From the NCBI RefSeq assembly GCF_035918015.1, contig NZ_CP109132.1, positions 1,488,001 through 1,552,000 on the forward strand: a stretch of 64,000 bases of DNA. Reading direction: 5' to 3'. This document shows positions 51,373 through 60,554 of the stretch, piece by piece. How positions within the stretch are numbered: the first letter of the stretch is position 1; each line of letters begins with the position of its first letter. This DNA is from Streptomyces sp. NBC_01754. GTDB lineage: Bacteria; Actinomycetota; Actinomycetes; Streptomycetales; Streptomycetaceae. Below the pieces are notes generated by a model. It was not told where the DNA came from. It searched no databases and saw only the letters and a list, made by a program, of their open reading frames with translations. The translations under genes were made by a program, and so were the position numbers.

Positions 51373-52556
51373 GGGGTGCTCACCTCGCTGGGGAGCGCCC
51401 AGGGGGCGCCCAGTTCGGAGAAGAGGGTGAGGGTGTCGGCCCCGGCGGCGACGGTGGCGTCGATGCCGCGTACGACGCGCCGCACACCGCCGCCGCTGTC
51501 GGCGGGCCGGGTGTACCAGGCGTCCTGGGGCAGGGCGGTGGGCTCGGGCGCGGTGCGTACGGCTTCGACGACGCGCATGAAGGCACCGGTGCGCTCGGGG
51601 GGTACGAGCAGCGGTGTGCCGTGGGCGAGGTGGTCGAGGAGGTTCTCCAGGAGGTCGGTCCGCCCGTACACCGTCTCCTCGGGGCCGTGTCCGGCGCGCT
51701 GGACCAGGACGCGGTCCTGCTTGTACCAGAAGGTGACCCGGCCGCGTTCGCCGTGGACGATCACATACGGTTCGCCGGCCTGTTCGGCGCAGAGGGTGAC
51801 GGCGGCGGTGACCGGCGTGCCGTCGGTGGCGGTGATCCGGACGCTGCTGGTGTCGTCGGCCTCGATGTCGTGGGCCCGGAACAGCTCGGTCTCGACGGAC
51901 GCCACGTCGTCGGCGGCGCCCCGGTCGGCGAGTTCCAGGGCGGTGGCGACCGCGTGGGCCAGCGGGTTGGTGAGGACGCCGTCGACGACGTCCGTGGTAC
52001 CGAGCCTGCGGCGGCCGGCCCAGGGCGCCCGCCGGAAGTAGGCGTCGTCGCGGACCCAGGCGCCGGCGGCGCCGACACCCCGCAGTGCGCCGAGGGCTCC
52101 GGAGCGTACGAGGTCCTTGACGGCGGGCACGGCGTGCGAGCCGAAGGACTGGAAGCCGATCTGACAGGCGATGCCCGCCTCCCGTACGCCGTCGGCCATC
52201 CGGGCGTAGTCGTCCCAGGTCGCGGCGGGCGGTTTCTCCAGGAGGAGGTGGACGCCGCGGGCCGCCGCGGTCAGGGCCAGGTCCGTGTGGGTGGGGATGG
52301 GGGTGCAGATGACGGCGGCGCGGGCCCCGGTGGAGTCCAGGAGAGCCCCGAAGTCGGCGGACTGCTCGGGCGTCTCCCCGGCGAAGGCGGCGAGCTCGGC
52401 GTCGGTCAGCGGGTCGAGTTCGCAGATCCCGGCGAGCCGGACCAGGCCCTGGTGCTGGAGGCGGCGGATGTTGGCGAGGTGCTGGCGGCCGTGTCCGCGG
52501 GCGCCCGCGAGGACGAGCGGCAGGGGTGGGGTGGCACGTGTCGGCATGTCCGTCAT
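51369..52556 (-). CDS. Gfo/Idh/MocA-family sugar dehydrogenase
   Basis: This 395-residue NAD(P)-dependent protein has a Rossmann start (LVLAGARGHGRQHLANIRRL), AVICTPIPTHTDLAL and the catalytic EKP lysine in HLLLEKPPAATWDDY. It is an attractive candidate for the missing sugar 1-dehydrogenase of the oxidative pathway, or may act with the DUF6807 protein on another sugar. ATG 52556 overlaps the permease stop. Confidence 0.9.
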   Translation of the reverse strand: MTDMPTRATPPLPLVLAGARGHGRQHLANIRRLQHQGLVRLAGICELDPLTDAELAAFAGETPEQSADFGALLDSTGARAAVICTPIPTHTDLALTAAARGVHLLLEKPPAATWDDYARMADGVREAGIACQIGFQSFGSHAVPAVKDLVRSGALGALRGVGAAGAWVRDDAYFRRAPWAGRRRLGTTDVVDGVLTNPLAHAVATALELADRGAADDVASVETELFRAHDIEADDTSSVRITATDGTPVTAAVTLCAEQAGEPYVIVHGERGRVTFWYKQDRVLVQRAGHGPEETVYGRTDLLENLLDHLAHGTPLLVPPERTGAFMRVVEAVRTAPEPTALPQDAWYTRPADSGGGVRRVVRGIDATVAAGADTLTLFSELGAPWALPSEVSTP

Positions 52557-53464
52557 CCCTTCACCGCGCCGGCGCTGAAGCCGGTGACGAGCCACTTCTG
52601 GATGAAGGCGAAGACGATCACCACGGGCACCGCCGCGATCACCCCGCCCGCGGCCAGCGCCCCGAGGTCGACGCTGTCGGCGCCGATCAGGGTGTTGAGG
52701 CCGACCGGGATCGTCTGCTTGTCCTGTTCGCTGAGGAACATCAGGGCGAACAGGAAGTGGTTCCAGCTGTGCACGAAGGCGAAGGAGCCCACCGCGATCA
52801 GCCCGGGGCGCAGCAGCGGCAGCACGACGGCGCAGAAGGCCCGGAAGCGGGAGCAGCCGTCGACCCAGGCGGCCTCCTCCAGGGTGACCGGGACGTTCTT
52901 GATGAAGCCGCTGATCAGGATGATCGACAGGGGGAGCTGGAAGACGGTCTCGGCGATGACCACACTCACCAGGGAGTTGATGAGCTGGAGGTTCCTGAAG
53001 ATCTCGAAGAGCGGTACGAGCATCAGCGCGCCCGGGATGAACTGCGAGCAGAGCAGGGCCAGCATGAAGCCGCCCTTGATCCTGAAGTCGAAGCGGGCGA
53101 GCGCGTAGCCGCCGGCCAGGGCGACGAGGGTCGTGGCGATCAGGGTCGCGACGCCGACGATCATGCTGTTCTGGAAGAAGAGGCCGAAGCTGCGTTCGTT
53201 CCAGACCTTGTCGAAGTGCTCGCCCGTCATCGGCCAGGGCACCAGCGAGGTGGATCCGGCCGGCCGTACGGCGAAGAGGAACATCCAGTAGAACGGGATG
53301 AGTGTGAAGAGCAGGTAGACGCCGAGCGGCAGGTAGATCTGCCAGCGGGGTACGTCGTCGAAGGCGCGCTCGCGCTTAGGGCGGCGGGTGGCGGAGGGCG
53401 GCGGGGCGCTCGGGCGCACCGCGGGTCCCGGGGCGCTGTTCTTCTCCGCGAGTGCGGCAGTCAC
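52553..53464 (-). CDS. sugar ABC transporter permease (MalG family)
   Basis: This 303-residue membrane protein has a charged cytoplasmic N-terminus, about six helices (first LPLGVYLLFTLIPFYWMFLF) and the EAA loop TLEEAAWVDGCSRFRAFCAV. The GTG start at 53464 overlaps the previous permease stop. Part of a five-gene run of 4-base overlaps. Confidence 0.93.
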   Translation of the reverse strand: MTAALAEKNSAPGPAVRPSAPPPSATRRPKRERAFDDVPRWQIYLPLGVYLLFTLIPFYWMFLFAVRPAGSTSLVPWPMTGEHFDKVWNERSFGLFFQNSMIVGVATLIATTLVALAGGYALARFDFRIKGGFMLALLCSQFIPGALMLVPLFEIFRNLQLINSLVSVVIAETVFQLPLSIILISGFIKNVPVTLEEAAWVDGCSRFRAFCAVVLPLLRPGLIAVGSFAFVHSWNHFLFALMFLSEQDKQTIPVGLNTLIGADSVDLGALAAGGVIAAVPVVIVFAFIQKWLVTGFSAGAVKG

Positions 53465-54399
53465 TTGTGGTCGCCTCCGAACTTGCTCAGGCGCAGATAG
53501 ACGATCGAGCAGAAGAGGAGGATCACGAAGGCGACGGTGGTGAGCGCGGAGGCGTATCCGAAGTCGTGGCCCTCGATGCCCGTGTTGGCGACGTAGAGCG
53601 GGAGTGTGGTGGTCTCGCCCGCGGGTCCGCCGCCGGTGAGGGTGTAGAGCAGGTCGACGTTGTTGAACTCCCAGACCCCGCGCAGCAGGGTGGCGAGGAT
53701 GATCGCGTCGCGCAGGTGCGGGAGCGTGATGTGGAAGAACTGCCGCATCCGGCCGGCTCCGTCGACCGCCGCCGCCTCGTAGAGCTCCTTGGAGACGGAC
53801 TGGAGGTCGGCGAGGATGAGGATGGCGAAGAAGGGGACTCCGCGCCAGAGTTCGGAGACGGTGGCCGCCCAGAAGACGGTGCCGGTGTCGGAGAGCACCG
53901 AGGTGCCGTACGCACCCAGTCCGGCGTCCGCGAGGTAGCGGCTGAATCCGGTCGAGGAGTTGTAGAGCAGGATCCAGATGGTGCTGGTCAGGACACCGGA
54001 GACGGCCCAGGGCGAGAAGACCATGGCCCGGGAGACGCCCCGGCCGACGAAGGTCTGGTTGACGATCAGGGCCAGCGCGAGGCCGAGTGCGAGCTGGAGG
54101 GTGACCTGGGTGAAGACCCACTGGGCGCTGAAGCCGAGCGTGGACCAGAACTGGTCGTCCTCGGTGAAGATCCGCTTGAAGTTGTCGAGTCCGGCGAAGC
54201 CGTTCCGCCACGGCTTGGTGACGTTGTAGTGCTGGAGGCTGTAGTAGAAGACGCTGATCACCGGATAGGCGATGAAGCCCAGCATCAGCAGGCCCGCGGG
54301 CGCGATCAGCAGATACGGCAGGCGGCGGGGGCTCGCCGAGCGGCGCCGGGGCGCCTTCTCCTTGGGCGGCGGTGTGGCCACGGCTGCGGATTGGGCCAT
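53461..54399 (-). CDS. sugar ABC transporter permease (MalF family)
   Basis: This 312-residue membrane protein is the first gene of the importer operon. It has LPYLLIAPAGLLMLGFIAYP as first helix and the EAA loop ELYEAAAVDGAGRMRQFFHI. No ATPase is encoded nearby, so a shared MsiK-type ATPase is expected. A LacI-type palindrome lies about 70 bp upstream. Confidence 0.93.
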   Translation of the reverse strand: MAQSAAVATPPPKEKAPRRRSASPRRLPYLLIAPAGLLMLGFIAYPVISVFYYSLQHYNVTKPWRNGFAGLDNFKRIFTEDDQFWSTLGFSAQWVFTQVTLQLALGLALALIVNQTFVGRGVSRAMVFSPWAVSGVLTSTIWILLYNSSTGFSRYLADAGLGAYGTSVLSDTGTVFWAATVSELWRGVPFFAILILADLQSVSKELYEAAAVDGAGRMRQFFHITLPHLRDAIILATLLRGVWEFNNVDLLYTLTGGGPAGETTTLPLYVANTGIEGHDFGYASALTTVAFVILLFCSIVYLRLSKFGGDHK

Positions 54400-54463
54400 G
54401 ACGCGTCTCCGATCTCTGGGAAGTGCGGGAGTGCTGGTGCTGGGGTGCCGTGTTCGGTGGTGT

Positions 54464-54475
54464 GCAAGCGCTTAC
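54464..54475. promoter_or_regulatory. LacI-family-type operator upstream of the importer operon
   Basis: GCAAGCGCTTAC is a near-perfect palindrome around the GCGC core seen in many LacI-family operators. It lies in the 133-bp gap before the first permease. No LacI gene is adjacent; the regulator would be encoded elsewhere. Confidence 0.65.
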
Positions 54476-54532
54476 CGCATGGCGTTCGGTATCCCGGACG
54501 AGGTGGCGCGCGGAATACGGGTTCGCCCGGGG

Positions 54533-56272
54533 TCAGCCCGCGTACGGGTCGGGCACTTCTCCCGGCCGGGCCAGGAAGGTGAAGTCGCATCCGGTGTCGG
54601 CCTGGGTGATCTGGTCCTGGTAGAGCGCCCCGTAGCCGCGCCCGTAGCGGGCGGGCGGCGGGGTCCAGGCGGACCTGCGCGCCTCCAGTTCCTCGTCGGT
54701 GACGTCGAGGTGCAGCAGCCGCGCCTCGACGTCGAGGGTGATGAGGTCGCCGGTCCGGACCAGGGCGAGCGGTCCGCCGACGAAGGACTCGGGGGCGATG
54801 TGCAGCACGCAGGCCCCGTAACTGGTGCCGCTCATCCGGGCGTCGGAGATCCGCACCATGTCGCGTACGCCCTGCTTCAGCAGGTAGTCCGGGATCGGCA
54901 GCATGCCGTACTCCGGCATGCCCGGCCCGCCCTTGGGTCCCGCGTTGCGCAGGACCATCACATGGTCCGGGGTGAGGGCCAGGGCCGGGTCGTTGACGGT
55001 GCGCTGCATCTCCTTGTAGTCGTCGAAGACGACGGCCGGCCCGGTGTGGCGCAGCAGACGCGGCTCGGCGGCGATGTGCTTGATGACGGCGCCGTCGGGG
55101 CAGAGGTTGCCGCGCAGCACCGCCACGCCGCCCTCCTCGGCCAGCGGGTCCGCGCGCTCCCGGATGACGTCGGCGTTGTGCACCGGCGCCCCCTCGATCT
55201 GCTCGCGCATCGTGGTGTGCGCGACGGTCGGCCGGTCCAGGTGCAGGACGTCGGTGAGCCGTGCCAGGAAGCCGGGCAGCCCGCCGGCGAAGTGGAAGTC
55301 CTCCATCAGGTACTTCCCGCCGGGGCGCAGGTCGGCGAGGACGGGGACGGTTCGGGCGACGCGGTCGAAGTCGTCCAGGGTGAGCTTCACCCCGGAACGG
55401 CCGGCCATCGCGATGAGGTGGATGACGGCGTTGGTGGAGCCGCCGAGCGCCAGGACGGTGGCGACGGCGTCCTCGTACGCGTCGGCGGTGAGGATCCGCG
55501 ACAACGTCAGCTGCTGCCAGACCAGTTCGACGATACGCAGACCGGACCGCGCGGCCATCCGGTCGTGGCCCGAGTCGACGGCAGGGATGGAGGAGGCGCC
55601 GGGCACGGTGACGCCGAGGGCCTCGGCGGCGGCCGTCAGAGTGGAGGCGGTGCCCATGGTCATGCAGTGTCCGGGCGAGCGGGCGAGCCCGTTCTCCAGT
55701 TCGCCCATCTCGCAGTCACCGATGAGTCCGGCCCGCCGGTCGTCCCAGTACTTCCACATGTCGGTGCCGGAGCCGAGGATCTCGTCGCGCCAGTGGCCCG
55801 GCAGCATCGGCCCGGCGGGCACGAAGACGGTGGGCAGGTCCACGGAGGCGGCGCCCATCAGCAGGGCGGGCGTCGACTTGTCGCAGCCGCCCAGCAGCAC
55901 GGCCCCGTCGACCGGGTAGGAGCGCAGCAGTTCCTCGGTCTCCATGGCCAGCATGTTGCGGTAGAGCATCGGGGTCGGCTTCTGGAAGGTCTCGGAGAGG
56001 GTGGAGACCGGGAACTCCAGCGGGAATCCGCCCGCCTGCCAGACGCCCCGTTTGACGGCCTGCGCGCGGTCGCGCAGGTGGACGTGGCAGGGGTTGATGT
56101 CCGACCAGGTGTTGAGGATCGCGACGACCGGCTTGCCCAGGTGCTCCTCCGGGAGGTAGCCGAGCTGGCGGGTCCTGGCCCGGTGGCTGAACGAGCGGAG
56201 CCCGTCGGTGCCGTACCACTGGTGGCTGCGCAGCTCCTCGGGGGCGATGCGGCGGCCCGTGCCCTCGGTCAT
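54533..56272 (-). CDS. IlvD/Edd-family sugar-acid dehydratase (arabonate/xylonate dehydratase type)
   Basis: This 579-residue protein has the iron-sulfur cysteines in INPCHVH, LLGGCDKSTPALLM and GDCEMGELENGL. The catalytic serine lies in SDARMSGTSYGACVLHIAPE. The opening LRSHQWYGTDGLRSFSHRAR is that of the pentonate dehydratase branch rather than IlvD. It should give a 2-keto-3-deoxy sugar acid, which the DapA-family enzyme can process. ATG 56272 overlaps the dapA-like stop. Confidence 0.9.
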   Translation of the reverse strand: MTEGTGRRIAPEELRSHQWYGTDGLRSFSHRARTRQLGYLPEEHLGKPVVAILNTWSDINPCHVHLRDRAQAVKRGVWQAGGFPLEFPVSTLSETFQKPTPMLYRNMLAMETEELLRSYPVDGAVLLGGCDKSTPALLMGAASVDLPTVFVPAGPMLPGHWRDEILGSGTDMWKYWDDRRAGLIGDCEMGELENGLARSPGHCMTMGTASTLTAAAEALGVTVPGASSIPAVDSGHDRMAARSGLRIVELVWQQLTLSRILTADAYEDAVATVLALGGSTNAVIHLIAMAGRSGVKLTLDDFDRVARTVPVLADLRPGGKYLMEDFHFAGGLPGFLARLTDVLHLDRPTVAHTTMREQIEGAPVHNADVIRERADPLAEEGGVAVLRGNLCPDGAVIKHIAAEPRLLRHTGPAVVFDDYKEMQRTVNDPALALTPDHVMVLRNAGPKGGPGMPEYGMLPIPDYLLKQGVRDMVRISDARMSGTSYGACVLHIAPESFVGGPLALVRTGDLITLDVEARLLHLDVTDEELEARRSAWTPPPARYGRGYGALYQDQITQADTGCDFTFLARPGEVPDPYAG

Positions 56273-57171
56273 ATGGACCACCCGGCGACCTGCTCGGCGA
56301 CCTCGGCGCGCTTGGCCTCGGGCAGCACCCGGCTCGGCGCGCGTACGTCGCGGCGGCACAGGCCCAGCGAGGCAAGGCCCTCCTTGACGACCGTCACGTT
56401 GTCGGCGGACTGCCGGTCGGCGCGCAGCTCCTCGAAGCGGCGGATCCGCTCCCAGACCTTCATGGCCGCCGGGTAGTCGCCGGCCCGCAGCGCCTCCAGC
56501 ATGGCCAGGGAGACCGCGGGGGAGACGTTGACGAGTCCGGAGGTGAAACCGGTGGCGCCGGTGGCGAAGTAGGAGGGCGCGTACAGCTCCGCCAGTCCGG
56601 CGACCCAGACGAAGCGCTCCAGTCCGGCGTCCCGGGCGAACGCGCCGAAGCGGGCCGCGTCCGGGACGGAGTACTTCACCCCGATGACGTTGGGGCAGTC
56701 GTCGGCGAGCTCGGCGAGCCGGTCGCCGGAGAGCAGCGGGTTGCGGACGTAGGGGACGACACCCAGCTCCGGTACGGCCTCGGCGATGGCCCGGTGGTAG
56801 TCGATCCAGCCGTCCTGCGAGACGTAGGGGTGCACCGGCTGGTGCACCATCACCATCTCGGCCCCGACGTCCCTGGCGTGCTCGGCGGCGGCCACGGCGG
56901 TCGGCACGTCGTGGCCCACGCCCACCAGGACGGTGGCCCGGCCGGCCACCTCCTCGACGGTCAGCTCGGTCACGGTGCGCCGCTCGTCGGGATCGAGCGC
57001 GTAGAACTCCCCGGTGTTGCCGTTGGGGGTGACGATGCGGACGCCGCCGTCGAGGAGCCGGCGCAGCAGGGTGCGGTGCACCGCGGTGTCGATGCTCCCG
57101 TCCTGGGCGAACGGGGTCACCGGGATCGCCACAACGTCTGCGAGGGCCGCCTTGAGCGGGGAGAGGTCCAT
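56269..57171 (-). CDS. DapA-family dehydratase/aldolase (keto-deoxy sugar-acid type)
   Basis: This 300-residue TIM-barrel enzyme has the Schiff-base lysine in NVIGVKYSVPD, the GNTGEFYAL substrate loop (where DapA has GTTGE) and VVPYVRNPLL for the tyrosine position. Likely roles are L-2-keto-3-deoxyarabonate dehydratase or 5-keto-4-deoxyglucarate dehydratase, both giving 2-oxoglutarate semialdehyde for the KGSADH. The start is ATG 57171. It lies 50 bp behind the GntR gene. Confidence 0.88.
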   Translation of the reverse strand: MDLSPLKAALADVVAIPVTPFAQDGSIDTAVHRTLLRRLLDGGVRIVTPNGNTGEFYALDPDERRTVTELTVEEVAGRATVLVGVGHDVPTAVAAAEHARDVGAEMVMVHQPVHPYVSQDGWIDYHRAIAEAVPELGVVPYVRNPLLSGDRLAELADDCPNVIGVKYSVPDAARFGAFARDAGLERFVWVAGLAELYAPSYFATGATGFTSGLVNVSPAVSLAMLEALRAGDYPAAMKVWERIRRFEELRADRQSADNVTVVKEGLASLGLCRRDVRAPSRVLPEAKRAEVAEQVAGWSI

Positions 57172-57221
57172 GCGGACTGGCCTTTCGTCGAGGTGCTGGT
57201 GGTTCAGGTCCAGCGGGTGGT

Positions 57222-57878
57222 TCACGCCGTGTCACCCCCGTCTTCGTCGTCGGGGAACGCACGGCGTACGAACGATGCGATGTGGTCGTGCAGAGCCCCG
57301 GCCGCGGCCGCCGCGTCGTCGGCGAGAGCGAGGGCGAGGATCTCGCGGTGCTCCGCGGCCTCCCGTTCCCAGGACGGGTTGGCGGACCAGGCGACGGTCG
57401 ACACGAGTGCGGCCTGGTCGCGGATCTCGTCGAGCATCCGGCCCAGCAGGGGGTTCCCGCAGGGCAGGTACAGCGCCCGGTGGAAGTCCCGGTTCGCCAG
57501 GGACCTGTCGGCCTTGTCGACCGCCGAGTCGGCGCGCTCCAGGGCCTCCTGGGCCGCTTCGAGGGATGCCTTGCGCGTGACGGAACGGCGCAGCGCCTCG
57601 GGCTCCAGGAGCAGCCGCACGTCGTAGACCTCGCGGGCCATCGCCGCGTCGACCAGCCGCACGGTGGCGCCCTTGTACTGGCTCATGACCACCAGCCCCG
57701 TGCCCGCCAGGGTCTTCAGCGCCTCGCGTACCGGCGTCTTCGACACCCCGAACTGCGCCGCGAGTTCGGTTTCGACGAGCGACTGGCCCGGTCTCAGCTG
57801 TGCGGTGAGGATCGCATGCTTGATCGCCTCCAGCACGTACTGGGTCCGGGACGGGATCGGGGCAGGCGCAAAGGTCAT
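57222..57878 (-). CDS. GntR-family (FadR subfamily, FCD domain) regulator
   Basis: This 218-residue regulator has the winged helix ELAAQFGVSKTPVREALKTL and an FCD effector domain with the metal-site pattern EVYDVRLLLEPEALRRSV and later HREILALALADDAAAAAGAL. FCD regulators often sense sugar acids. The start ATG 57878 was chosen by fold. A palindrome at 57923-57935 lies just upstream, and the dapA-like and ilvD-like genes follow in the same direction. Confidence 0.92.
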   Translation of the reverse strand: MTFAPAPIPSRTQYVLEAIKHAILTAQLRPGQSLVETELAAQFGVSKTPVREALKTLAGTGLVVMSQYKGATVRLVDAAMAREVYDVRLLLEPEALRRSVTRKASLEAAQEALERADSAVDKADRSLANRDFHRALYLPCGNPLLGRMLDEIRDQAALVSTVAWSANPSWEREAAEHREILALALADDAAAAAGALHDHIASFVRRAFPDDEDGGDTA

Positions 57879-57922
57879 GGGTGCAGGGCTCTCGCATCTC
57901 GCGTATCGCGTCTCATATATGA

Positions 57923-57935
57923 CGTACGAAGTACG
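57923..57935. promoter_or_regulatory. putative GntR operator
   Basis: CGTACGAAGTACG is a perfect 5-3-5 inverted repeat in an AT-richer patch 45 bp before the gntR start. It probably mediates autoregulation of the gntR-dapA-ilvD unit. Confidence 0.72.
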
Positions 57936-58144
57936 ACGCGATGAAGCTAGAGCCGTCCTGAATGCTTCGTCAACGCTTCTGACAAAAGATGTTCGGATGA
58001 CTTCGTCGAGGACCCGGATAGGCACGACACCGGACCGTGTGTGCGGCATCCGCCCGATGTCCGGAGGTGTCCTCAGTGGCCAGCATGTTCCGAAAGGCGC
58101 CTCCTTGAGGGGGTGTGCGGGGCGGCGAAGGCGCGGAGGCGGTC

Positions 58145-59347
58145 GTGCGGGTGCGGGAGGTGGCGGGCGATCGCACGGCGGTGCTCTGCCTGACGGGGGT
58201 GCTCGTCTCGGGGTTCGGCACGTCCGCGATGTGGCTCACCGCCGGGATCTGGGTGAAGTCGCTGACCGGGTCGAACTCCCTGGCGGCGCTGACGGTGTTC
58301 GCGATGTGGGCGCCGGTCCTGGCCGGCCCGGCGCTCGGTTCCCTCGCGGACCGGCTGCCCCGCAGGCCCCTGCTGGTCGGGGTGAACCTGCTGCTGGCGG
58401 GGCTGCTTGCGGCACTCCCGCTGACGGGGCCCACCCTGCGGGTGCCGGCCCTGTTCGCCGTGCTGCTCGTCTACGGGGCCGGAGGTGTCGTGCTGGACGC
58501 GGCGGAGGCGGCGGTCGTCGCCGGGGCGATCGAGGGCCGGTTGCTGGGCGACTTCAACGGGCTGCGGACGACGGTCAACGAGGGAGTGAAGCTGGTCGCC
58601 CCGGCGGCCGGGGCCGGCCTGTTCACCCGGTTCGGCGCGGGTCCGGTGGTGGTGCTGGACGCGCTGAGCTTCGCCCTGGCCGCACTGGTCTTCGCCCGGC
58701 TACGCGTCGCGGAACCGGCCCCCGCGCCCTCCCGGCGGGGCGGCACGGCGGCGGGCCTGCGCCGGCTGCGCGGCTCCCCCGCGCTGCGGCCCCTGGTGTA
58801 CGCGGGGGCTCTGACGATGCTGCTCGCGGGGCTCAACGGCGCGGCGGTGTACGCGTTCGTCGACGAGGTGCTGTCCCGCTCGCCCGCTTACGCCGGGGTG
58901 CTGTACGCGGCACAGGGCGCCGGTTCCGTCCTGGCCGGGACGACGGCCGGACCCCTGCTGCGGCGGCTGGGGGAACGGTGCTTCGCGGCGGCCGGGATCG
59001 CCGTGTTCGCCGCTGCGGTGGGCGTACGTGCACTGTCCGGCGGCAGCGGCACGGTGGCCGTGGGGGCGAGTGTGGCGATCGGCGCCGGGCTGCCCTGTGT
59101 GCTGATCGCCGCGCTGACGGCGGTGCAGCGGGAGACGCCCGACCGGGTGCTGGGCCGTACGGTCGCGGCGGCCCACGCCCTGCTGATGGTGCCGAACGCG
59201 GTGGCCCTGGCGGTCGGGGCGGGACTGCTCATGACGGTGGACGTCCGGCCGCTACTCGGGTCGGCGGCGGTGGTGGGACTGCTGGTCGCGGCCCGGCTGC
59301 ACGGGCGGTGGCCCGGGAGGCCGGCCCGGAAGGCCGGCCCTGCCTGA
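58145..59347 (+). CDS. MFS transporter
   Basis: This 400-residue membrane protein has about 12 hydrophobic helices. The MFS loop between helices 2 and 3 appears as GSLADRLPRRPLLVGVNLLL. The MFS_3-like group (enterobactin exporter/MefA type) is likely. The GTG at 58145 is preceded by GGAGG at good spacing; an in-frame GTG at 58115 has worse spacing. Substrate unknown. It is divergent from the gntR gene. Confidence 0.85.
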   Translation: MRVREVAGDRTAVLCLTGVLVSGFGTSAMWLTAGIWVKSLTGSNSLAALTVFAMWAPVLAGPALGSLADRLPRRPLLVGVNLLLAGLLAALPLTGPTLRVPALFAVLLVYGAGGVVLDAAEAAVVAGAIEGRLLGDFNGLRTTVNEGVKLVAPAAGAGLFTRFGAGPVVVLDALSFALAALVFARLRVAEPAPAPSRRGGTAAGLRRLRGSPALRPLVYAGALTMLLAGLNGAAVYAFVDEVLSRSPAYAGVLYAAQGAGSVLAGTTAGPLLRRLGERCFAAAGIAVFAAAVGVRALSGGSGTVAVGASVAIGAGLPCVLIAALTAVQRETPDRVLGRTVAAAHALLMVPNAVALAVGAGLLMTVDVRPLLGSAAVVGLLVAARLHGRWPGRPARKAGPA

Positions 59348-59375
59348 CGGCGAAGGCCGGCGACCCCGCCTCCCC

Positions 59376-60554
59376 TCATCCGGCAAGGCGCGAAAGGGCG
59401 CTCGCGACGGTGGCCAGGTCCGGCCCGGAGGCCAGGCCCGCGTGGTACAGGCGCAGTTCGCCGGCGCCGAGCGAGCGGGCGTGTGCCGCGTCCCGCTCCA
59501 GGGTGGCGGGGCTGCCGCCCATGCCGCTGACGACACCGAAGTTGGCGGCCAGCACCCCGCCGTGCGCGGCGAACGGCGCGAGGACCGCCTCGCGCGCCGT
59601 GTCGCCACCGGTGCAGGGCAGCACCACACCGTCCGCCGTGGCGAGGACGTGCGCGGGGTCCACCCCGGCGTTGGCGCCGGTGCGGTAGGAGGCCGGGTCG
59701 GCGTGCAGCAGGACCTGGAAGCCGGGGCCGGCCGCGTTCCGCACGGCCGCGACGGCCGCCTCCTGGAGCCGGCGGGCGATCTGGTCGCGCCACTGCCGGG
59801 TGGCGTCGGCGGGGCCGTCGCCGAGCAGTTCGCGCACGCCGGACCAGCCCTGCGCGTCGGAGCCCCGCCCCGCCCAGACCGGTTCCAGGGCGCGCCGCAC
59901 CGCCCCGGCCAGCTCGTCGGGGTCGAGCCCCGTCCCGGCGTACCCGGCACGGCAGTCGGGGCAGAAGCACAGCGACATCAGGTACTGGGCGGCGTCCCCG
60001 AGGCGGACCCCGGCGGTCTTGTCGTGGGCGTGCAGATGGGCGAAGCCGTACCAGCCGCAGGACTCCAGTTCGGTCCCCGAGGCCCCGGGGCGTACGGCGG
60101 CCTCCGCGGCCAGGTCCACCAGGTAGGCGTGGACGGCGTCCTGGGCGATGCACGGCGCCCACGGGTAGCGGTCGCCGTAGACGTTGACCACCGAGGTCTC
60201 CGGGTGCTCGGCGCCCAGCCGGGAGTTGTGCGCGAGCACCACCCAGGAGTGCACCTGGAGCCCGGCACCGGCCAGCGCACCGGCCGCCTCGGCGTAGGGG
60301 TCCTCACCGGTCACCCAGGACTGCCGGTGGGGGCGTAGCGCACGCCCCCGCCAGCGCGCCGCGTCCGGCGGGTAGAGCACGGCGGCGTGTTCCGCGGTGA
60401 CGATCCGGTGGCCGGGGTGACGTGGGGTCAGGGCCCGGGTGGAGTGGTAGGCGGAGGCCAGGGTGGCCTGCTGGACGCCGAGGTCCGCGAGGCGGGCGGC
60501 CGCGTCCGGGTCGCCGACGACGTCCCAGGGATAGACGAAGGCGGAGGTCTTCAC
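59376..60554 (-). CDS. unrecognised TIM-barrel-like protein with CFCPDC motif
   Basis: I do not recognise this 392-residue protein with confidence. It opens with AFVYPWDVVGDPDAAARLAD, a barrel-type start. It has QVHSWVVLAHNSRLGAEHPE, WYGFAHLHAHDKTAG, a cysteine pair in SLCFCPDCRAGY that could bind zinc (as in GH42 enzymes) and late strand motifs FQVLLHADPASY and GGVLAANFGV. A glycosidase-like or sugar isomerase-like barrel is possible. The GTG start overlaps a 49-codon upstream gene and follows GGGGGAGG. The sugar-acid neighbourhood suggests carbohydrate metabolism. Confidence 0.75.
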   Translation of the reverse strand: MKTSAFVYPWDVVGDPDAAARLADLGVQQATLASAYHSTRALTPRHPGHRIVTAEHAAVLYPPDAARWRGRALRPHRQSWVTGEDPYAEAAGALAGAGLQVHSWVVLAHNSRLGAEHPETSVVNVYGDRYPWAPCIAQDAVHAYLVDLAAEAAVRPGASGTELESCGWYGFAHLHAHDKTAGVRLGDAAQYLMSLCFCPDCRAGYAGTGLDPDELAGAVRRALEPVWAGRGSDAQGWSGVRELLGDGPADATRQWRDQIARRLQEAAVAAVRNAAGPGFQVLLHADPASYRTGANAGVDPAHVLATADGVVLPCTGGDTAREAVLAPFAAHGGVLAANFGVVSGMGGSPATLERDAAHARSLGAGELRLYHAGLASGPDLATVASALSRLAG

